A stretch of DNA of 64,000 bases, taken from contig VXCM01001269.1 in NCBI GenBank assembly GCA_014773175.1, forward strand, positions 124,001 through 188,000, written 5' to 3'. The position numbers were made by a program, and so were the translations under genes. Each line of letters starts with the position of its first letter. The first letter of the stretch is position 1. The notes below the pieces were generated by a model. The model was not told where the DNA came from. It made no database searches and was given only the letters and a program-made list of their open reading frames with translations. Source of the stretch: Lucifuga dentata. Taxonomy: Eukaryota; Chordata; Actinopteri; Ophidiiformes; Bythitidae. Positions 57,460-64,000 of this stretch are shown here, piece after piece.

Positions 57460-58427
57460 GCACAAAGCAGCATAGAGAAGCACGGATGGAAGCTGGTGTT
57501 AATTCTGGACAGAGGGAGCTGTGGAAGGAGGAGTTTTGTAGCCTTCCTAGTTAAACAGAGAAGGCATTGAGGCAAGAAACTTGTAAATGTTTATGCCACC
57601 ACACAATACACAGGCCTCACGGTCCCACCCTCTTCCAAAGCACCACCTTCCAGGCCACTTTCCTACATTTGACGCAGAATAGAACCCTGCTTCAATCATG
57701 TGCTACAGTTGATTTAATGAGATGCGTCAGTCTGATAATGACCAGCAGAAATTGATGAATAGCAGCGTCACAGCACACGTCAGGAGACATTTTCCTCCCC
57801 TGCCAGAAAAGTGTAACACACCAGTTATAAATTAAACTGTCGTAAATTTGCTGATTCAAGTGTAAGTGTTTGGGATGTGGATCAGCACACTGACCCAGTA
57901 CCCCCAATATCCCTTCATCTACTGCCACTCCTGAGCTGCAAGCTGTACATCATGGAACTGTACACAAACCTAATCAGCCTTGGGTTTGAGTCTGGTGGAT
58001 TATTTCCAAAGGTATATGACTACGTCACTTCTTCAAAACTGAACATTTTATGAATATAAATATGAATACCTCACAAAGGTAGGGCTGATACGTCAGGCTG
58101 CCTTTATTGGACTGCAGTTTTGATGTGATGTCGTATTGCCTAACCCAGGCTATTTATCCAGGAGAATAAGAGAATGACACCAACAAACACATAATTAAAT
58201 TCAGGAATGCAAGGTGTGTTACCAAGAGATTAAGGTGGATTTTTTCCTTAATGTGTCCCTACATGCTGCTAGAAAATGTCTTTCACAGCAGACATTTTTG
58301 ACTTGTTAAAGCAGGAAACTTACAGGTATAACAATATCATTCATGATGGAACCATTAATGTTAATATTTGCACCTGTGTGTCAACATGTCCACCATGAGA
58401 AAGGTCTCTTCTCCTTATCAAAACAAC
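57460..58427. other. Non-coding stretch, nothing recognised
   Basis: No gene-like frame, repeat or regulatory cluster was identified. Confidence 0.5.
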
Positions 58428-58431
58428 TTAA

Positions 58432-59115
58432 AGGACAATACTGGTGGTTTTGCGTGTTTGTGCCCAGTATACACACATACGTGTTACGTTACTGACAACC
58501 ATTTCCCAAAACATATTACTGGAGCGGTAGATATTAGATGAATATCATGTTACTGTTTGAATTTACAAAAAATGGAAATAACGCAATTTAGAGAAAAGTA
58601 TTTGCCGAAGTATTATGTTAAGGGTCCATCTACGTTTAAGTTGGTTTTGTTGTTATAGTCAGAGAATCCAAAAGTAATCTGTAAACTTGGTACCTTTTTG
58701 AAAAATGTATTAATTTTCTTAAGTGATTTAGGTTGTTTTTCACTCCTACCTTGAATTGTATATGTATTGTTTATACTCCATGCCATTATATGGTCATGAG
58801 TTTAATAAAATGAAATGAAGAATTGTTGTACCTACCTTCGAGACTATATTCCCTGGCAGGGAATATAGTCCCAGGAAAGACTGCCTTTACTGAGAAATTA
58901 AAAAAGACCGCCCCTTCTGCATTCAGACATATGTGTTAACAGACAAAAAAATTGAATTTTAAGGTTGGTGTATCATCTGAACATTTCATTTTGAAAGATT
59001 AGGATATTTGGAAAAATAACAGGAAAACTAAAATACATTTTGGAAAATAGTAATATAATGTTTATGCTGGTATTATTTATTGGGATTAAACATGCAAAAT
59101 GACTGGCATGGTCCT
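58432..59115 (+). mobile_element. TTAA foldback element, subfamily B, with foreign middle
   Basis: TTAA at 58428-58431 and 59116-59119 flank the element. The left end AGGACAATACTGGTGG runs through ACTGACAACCATTTCCC to AGCGGTAGAT. The right part resumes near 58832 with TACCTACCTTCGAGAC and continues GGGAATATAGTCCCAGG, GTATCATCTGAACATTTC, ending CTGGCATGGTCCT. Between about 58535 and 58830 the sequence is unrelated to the family and ends in TTTAATAAAATGAAATGAAG, so it may be a separate insertion. After it the element has lost the usual block between CCTTCCAGACTGCC and the GGGAATATAG region. Confidence 0.8.
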
Positions 59116-59119
59116 TTAA

Positions 59120-59666
59120 CATTCTTACATCACCATAGATGATTTTCGATGTGATTGTCTTTTAGATGGGGGACACAGGATTGACAGTTTGATTGATCAT
59201 TTGCCAAATGGCCCAATGCAACACCTCTGCATGTCACAAGCTGTATTCACACTCACTAGATCCATCCAGTAGTGATGGATCTGGTTTTCCATTTTGGAAT
59301 ATGGATCTGCGTTATAGATCGCCTGTGTTCTGTGGCCACGCTCTGTTAGCCACGGTTGACCAGGCTGCCTGTTCCCATGCAACATGGCACGTAGAGCACC
59401 TCCATCACCACTTTGATATTTGCTCCTAACCACTGACCCGTGTTCGGTTAGCTTTGCTCGTCATTGGCATGTGAAGGGCATGTTTGTGCAAATGGTTACT
59501 CATGTAAAATATTGGCAAAGGGTTTTTTTTTTTTTATTCAAACAGTTATCAGGAAATGGTCATGCAGGATTCTCATCAACAAAATAATAAAAATTTATGG
59601 TAAATTTGGCATCTTAAATCAAATAAACCAAGTATGCCATGTAATAAAAACATTAATCTATAAACC
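59120..59666. other. Non-coding stretch, nothing recognised
   Basis: Two opposite 78-codon open frames cover 59193-59433. Neither has recognisable content or splice borders. A T run lies at 59523-59535. Confidence 0.45.
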
Positions 59667-59670
59667 TTAA

Positions 59671-60253
59671 AGGACCATACCAACCATTTTGCATGTTTGA
59701 GCCTAATATATTCAATTTTCATACATGTAACATTACTGACAATCATTTTACAAAGCATACTACTGGAACGGTGAATTAAAAAAAAATTTTTGCACCTTCC
59801 AGACCATCATTGGTTTCAGTTCATTCTGGTACGCTATTAAAATCAATGTTGTTGATAATAGAAATGTTCTTGTAGGTAATCCATCGTCGCAAACAAGACA
59901 TGTATTCAGGTTTTTTCGAAGTTACATAATTTTAGCGTTTAAACGCAATACAAAGCACGGAGTGCATGTTTGTTTCCACCGGGGAATGTAGTCCCAAAAG
60001 AAGACCTGCGTCTATTGAAAAATTTAAACAACTGTGACTTCATAAGGCTGTGTAACTATTAGCAGGCGAAACATAGACTTTTAAGGTGGTGTGCTTGAAT
60101 ATTTGATTTTGAAAGATTAAGAGATTTTGCAAAATATCAGGAAAGCTGAAATACGGTTTTATCCTTTGGGAAATGGTTGACAGTAATGCAACATGTACTG
60201 TATGAAAATTGAATATGTTAGGCTCAAACATGCAAAATAGGTAGTATTGTCCT
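59671..60253 (+). mobile_element. TTAA foldback element, subfamily A
   Basis: TTAA at 59667-59670 and 60254-60257 flank a 583-bp copy beginning AGGACCATACCAACC and ending GTAGTATTGTCCT. Interior landmarks are in forward order (CACCTTCCAGACCATC, ATTTTAGCGTTTAAACGC, GGGGAATGTAGTCCC, AATATCAGGAAAGCTG). Non-coding. Confidence 0.92.
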
Positions 60254-60257
60254 TTAA

Positions 60258-62874
60258 CTCAAAGAAATATTGTATAAGAAATATTATAGTCTCTAAACCT
60301 CTCCTAACCTCTGTTCCCTGTAATGTATGTCAGGATTCACTGGAAAATGGGAGCCTGAAGAACTGCAGTATTTGGGATGCGAAGGTTTCTACTGATAATT
60401 TGATTTGCATGGATTCTATCTCCTGTGTCTCATGTACTCATTTATTAAGTGAAATACAATGGATGGTAAGTGGGCTGAGCACTTAGCATCTACTGTATCT
60501 CATTTAGTGAATCTGTACGTGGACTGGCTGTGCACGGTCTTCCTGCTCCTCCGGTTTTCCTGTTCCTCCGGTGTTCCTGCTCCTTCCTGCGGCTCAAACA
60601 GAACAGCTGGAAAACTGGAAAACCCACCACTGGACTCCTTCCTCCATTACTTCTCAACTCAACCATTAATCAGGGTCACGTTCCATACCAGGGCTTCCTC
60701 CCATCCTTGGAGAAAATTACTTGGCTTGCTAAACACGCACACAAACACACACAAACACACACAGCATGCTGTAACCTATAGTGCTGCTTGCTGATAAACC
60801 AAGCAGTCAAAAGAGGATTCCAAATGAAAATAGAAGACAGCCAAAAGGAAACCAACCACTACAATGGAGAGAATAAATAATTCACTAAGCACTTAACTAT
60901 TTCCTGTTGGCTTTTTCCTCTCTTTCCTCGCTATTTTCCCCTCTGCTGTTCATCTCACGTGCTTCAGGCTCACATTCCTTTCTTTCTCCACAGCAGGTCC
61001 TGCCTGTGGAGATATGATACTTGGCGCTGCTCCTCTGCGGTTTCTATTTTACAGTGCAGCAGACAGTGTGTCGCTCACTATGATGTCGTTTTATAGACAA
61101 ATCGGGCTTAATTGCAGGCAGAATTGCTCATTAACAATGCTCAGTCTATTTAAATACAACTCAGGGTGTGTTTTTCAGATATTATGAAGTTCTAATTAAG
61201 CGTATGTTGTGTTTTGAAGTACAATAAGTAGTCTGTTCACCAGTTATAGTAGAATAGACGTACATCTGAATCCATTTATCTCAGAAGCTTGAATTTAGCA
61301 TGGTTATGATAATAGGATGTTTACTGCTATGTCTTTCGCGTCACATTGTGTCTCTGTCACTCTGGGTTATTTTTCTGTGCGTGTAAGTATTTTTCTGTGT
61401 GTGACAAAGAATGACATATTTACATTCAAGTTATGAGAAAATAGTACAGTAAATGTACTAAAGCTATAAATGTTTCCTATATATGAGTAGAGGGTCAAAT
61501 CAGTGTTTTTAGCTTCTTTATTAGGTTTTGTGCTATGTTGAACAGACTAATTCAGCCATAACTTTATCTTCTGTCCACCCACTTTGAGATGATTTTATCC
61601 TTTTACTGCCTTCCCTTCTTCTCAACAGCTGGTACAGCGACCTCTCCGACTCAGATTGTAATATTTTAGCAAGCTCATCAAGTCGTGCACACACACACAC
61701 ACACCTCAGTCACACACCCTTTGCTGAAGGAGTTCAGCAGGAGGGTGACAGCTGTGTGTGTAACCTTAAGAGCAGTCTCCCTGAATCCCTCCACCCCCGT
61801 ATCATCCTATTCTCAAGATGGGGGCCAGTGAGGGGCCGACCAGCTGTCCTGTATAGATCACACCTGTACCGAACAAGGACCAGATCAATCTGTCAGCCTG
61901 TCAGACTCTCAGTCAAATCTGGACAAGCTCATTTGTCACCAGTCATACAGTCTACTGACACTCTGCATCTGCTGTCAAGGAGTAAGGCCTTCAAGAAAAA
62001 TACATAAATCTATGAAATGCAAAGATGTTTTAATTATTTCAGCATATTTTGAAAAATACATTATATATATACAGTATAGCAAGGCACATAGATTAAAGGT
62101 TTTGATAGAAGTTTACTCTGCCTTTGGCGGTCTTATCTATTAAACTATCACTACTTTGTAAGAAAGAAGTGAGAGTTTGTCTAATAAACAGAAAATCGCC
62201 CACACACTGTTCTCTTGTATATCTAAAACAAGTTTTATTAGAAGGCAGAATTTCTAAGAACTTCAGGGACGTCTATGCAAATGCTGACTTTATCTTTTCA
62301 GTATACGTTTGTGTGAAATTGATCATATCTGCCTTATACCATAGTGTTTTTTTTGGCGCTTTCACTGCTATCTTTCTGGCAGAGGATGAAATAGACACAC
62401 AGATAAGCAGGGGAAACCCCATTTAGGTTTAAGCAAACCAATATGAGCTGAGCATTATTTCGGAGATGCTATTTTAATGATGTTTTTTTAACATTTGGGT
62501 TGTGTGTTTCTGGTGGTTCTGCTGAGGTGGGGGAAACCCTGAACTTGTTTAATTTCCACGAAGCACGCTGCATTTACCTGTACGGTCTGTACCTATAGCT
62601 TTTATGCAACAGAATGAACTGTGGGGGACAAGCAACAAAAGAAGGAGAAACGCACAAAAAAGGGTTAGTGTATGAAAATTCTGGTGTTCTTTTGTGTGAA
62701 GCCCCCATTCATTTCATCCCATGTTGTTTGTGTGTGTATTTGTATATGCCTCGTTGGTCATAAATAAGGGATCCTACTACACTATGGACCTTTTTGAGAA
62801 CTCTCTCAGGCTTTGTGTAAGAGTTGCTCCAGATAGTGTTTGTTTCAAATGTCCTCAAGTCATTTGCTGTGCAT
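60258..62874. other. Non-coding stretch, nothing recognised
   Basis: The overlapping open frames at 60459-60794 span a CCTGCTCCTCCGG-type local repeat and CA-rich sequence, and are not accepted. A CA microsatellite lies at about 61687-61704. No mobile element was recognised. Confidence 0.45.
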
Positions 62875-62878
62875 TTAA

Positions 62879-63200
62879 AGAACCACGCTGGTGATTTTGC
62901 ATGTTTGAGCATACAAATAAATACAGCATGTTACATTACTGCCAACCATTTTCCAAAATATAAAATCACATTTTATTTTTCGGGTTATTTTGCCAAATCT
63001 CTTAATCTTTCAAAATCAGGTGATATACCTTAAAATTCAATGTTTCGCCTGCTAACACATGTCCAAATGTAGAATGCACCACCATTTTAATTTATCTGTA
63101 AAAGCCCGTCTTCTCCTGGGACTATATTCCCTGGCGGAGACATATATTTCTTTCCTTGCAGCTCCGTGTTGGACTGGTTAAATAGACACTTCAACAAAAA
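62879..63200 (-). mobile_element. TTAA foldback element, subfamily B, reversed, half copy
   Basis: TTAA (62875-62878) precedes AGAACCACGCTGGTG and TTTTGCATGTTTGAGC. The interior reads in reverse to most copies: TTTTGCCAAATCTCTTAATC, TTCAATGTTTCGCCTGC, GGGACTATATTCCCTGG and CAGCTCCGTGTTGGAC. It fades near 63200 at a GGTTAAATAGACACTTCAAC block, with the other half missing. Confidence 0.8.
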
Positions 63201-63860
63201 TAACCCAGATATATGTTTGTTTCTTTTTAAGAATCAATTCCAAATCGCTCCTTTTTAGTTTTATTTTTTCATTTTCACTTCATAGCACCATAAAAACCAT
63301 CTCAACATTAATATTTTGCCACCCTTCCCAAGTTATTAAGAATAATAAACATGAGCTGTTAACGTTATACAGTTTTATTATAATATTGCTCACAATAACC
63401 AACAGACTGTGAGGCCATAGTGTGTAACATTGTGAGGCTCGGGGGAGCAGTATGTGTACAGTTTTCCATGAAACAGGAGCAGTTTACAACAAAATAGACA
63501 AAACTAACTATTTATGAAAGTGCAAGCACACATGCAAGCATCACATTTGTCATGCTTCCTCTGGTGCTGTGGACTTCAGCTCCAGTACACACACTTCAGG
63601 AGGCAGAATAGCTGGAAAGCTTGTTGCTGTAGCTTGGAGAGCTGAAAAATAAATGTTTTCACTGTGTGGCTTCGATCACTCTTTTACTCTGTCCATGACC
63701 AGTCAGACTGACTTTGAGAGACATTACAACCTATGACATCACTGCCCCATAACCATTGACAACAGCAGGCAGGCAGCTGGGGAGAGCAAGAGTGATGGCT
63801 GGCTAGCCTCTTTCTGTAGCCTACATAACTATAGCAGAGCACTTTACCATATATTTTATT
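63201..63860. other. Non-coding stretch, nothing recognised
   Basis: No gene-like frame or repeat was recognised before the CT microsatellite. Confidence 0.5.
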
Positions 63861-63905
63861 CTCTCTCTCTCTCGTTCTCTCTCTCTCTCTCTCTCCCTCT
63901 CCCTC
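63861..63905. repeat. (CT)n microsatellite / polypyrimidine tract
   Basis: An imperfect CT run of about 45 bases. It lies 20 bases upstream of a TTTCCAG that could serve as a splice acceptor, so it may double as a polypyrimidine tract. Confidence 0.85.
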
Positions 63906-63924
63906 TTGATGATGTCATTTCCAG

Positions 63925-64000
63925 GCTTGGCCAGACTTACAGCGAACTCTTGAGTAAGGGGGAGTTTCCGCTCCCAAAGCAGAAGGAGGGGCGGTGTAGT
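63925..64000 (+). CDS. Possible partial exon at the right edge, gene not recognised
   Basis: A long CT-rich tract and CATTTCCAG (acceptor AG at 63923-63924) are followed by a segment with an open frame to the end of the window. After two leading bases it reads LGQTYSELLSKGEF, then PLPKQKEGRCS, 25 codons without a stop. The translation is balanced, with Tyr, Glu, Lys and Pro, and G+C rises over the segment. The exon is cut by the window edge, so no donor can be checked. It may be a downstream exon of the plus-strand gene starting at 45079, but phase and identity cannot be confirmed. The entry phase fits a preceding phase-1 donor. Confidence 0.35.

Noticed and set aside
61756..62007. 83-codon plus-strand open frame
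   Set aside because: Mixed composition, but no splice borders, no start context beyond a bare start codon and no domain.
1..64000. Search for tRNA, SINE heads, CRISPR or phage/bacterial systems
   Set aside because: No A/B-box pair with a cloverleaf, no regularly spaced repeats and no dense coding. The window is clearly vertebrate non-coding DNA.

Overview
The window looks like non-coding DNA from a ray-finned (teleost) fish, probably a percomorph. This is inferred from AT-rich sequence full of CA/GT and CT microsatellites, no long open reading frames, short candidate exons with GT/AG borders, and a dense load of DNA-transposon remnants of kinds common in fish (Tc1-like, hAT-like and Harbinger-like signatures, and TTAA-flanked foldback elements). 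No tRNA, rRNA, CRISPR, operon or bacterial-style gene was seen. The species cannot be named from this sequence.

Protein-coding content is sparse and none of it could be tied to a known gene. The best plus-strand candidate is a gene start at 45079: an ATG in good context, an upstream in-frame stop, and a GTAAGT donor after nine codons. A phase-compatible second exon follows at 48988-49095, and a weaker third candidate at 49712. Another possible exon enters at the right edge (63925-64000). On the minus strand, 25927-26093 looks like a terminal coding exon with a 3' UTR and an AATAAA signal at 25656-25651. A short phase 0-0 exon-like block lies at 36595-36515, and an open frame of about 104 codons at 37117-36803. 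The two strands may therefore carry two divergently transcribed genes, with the minus-strand one to the left of the plus-strand start. This is inference.

The dominant structure is a group of foldback elements that begin AGGACC and end GGTCCT inside TTAA. Subfamily A (about 580 bp, inverted ends of about 85 bp) has six copies: 24295, 27741, 50511, 55381, 56911 and 59671. A palindromic derivative sits at 12041. Subfamily B is related and more degraded, with copies or fragments at 4513, 21370, 24049, 31021, 39462, 58432 and 62879. One A copy is nested in a B copy, which shows the target site directly and dates B before A. One B copy is nested in a Harbinger-like element.

Layout: 1-5,100 holds a perfect 168-bp palindrome and a B copy. 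6,300-7,100 is a Tc1-like element with a broken transposase. 12,000-15,000 has the palindromic A derivative and a hAT element with a BED-finger remnant. 15,800-22,300 has older hAT-like repeats. 24,000-28,400 has the nested A/B pair, the minus-strand terminal exon and another A copy. 30,700-33,400 and 37,200-38,400 hold Harbinger-like and other repeats. 44,800-49,900 is the putative gene start and first intron. 50,500-60,300 carries four A copies and one B copy. The rest is unrecognised intronic or intergenic DNA. Several single N characters sit between perfect 61-67 bp direct duplicates, which look like assembly joins rather than biology.
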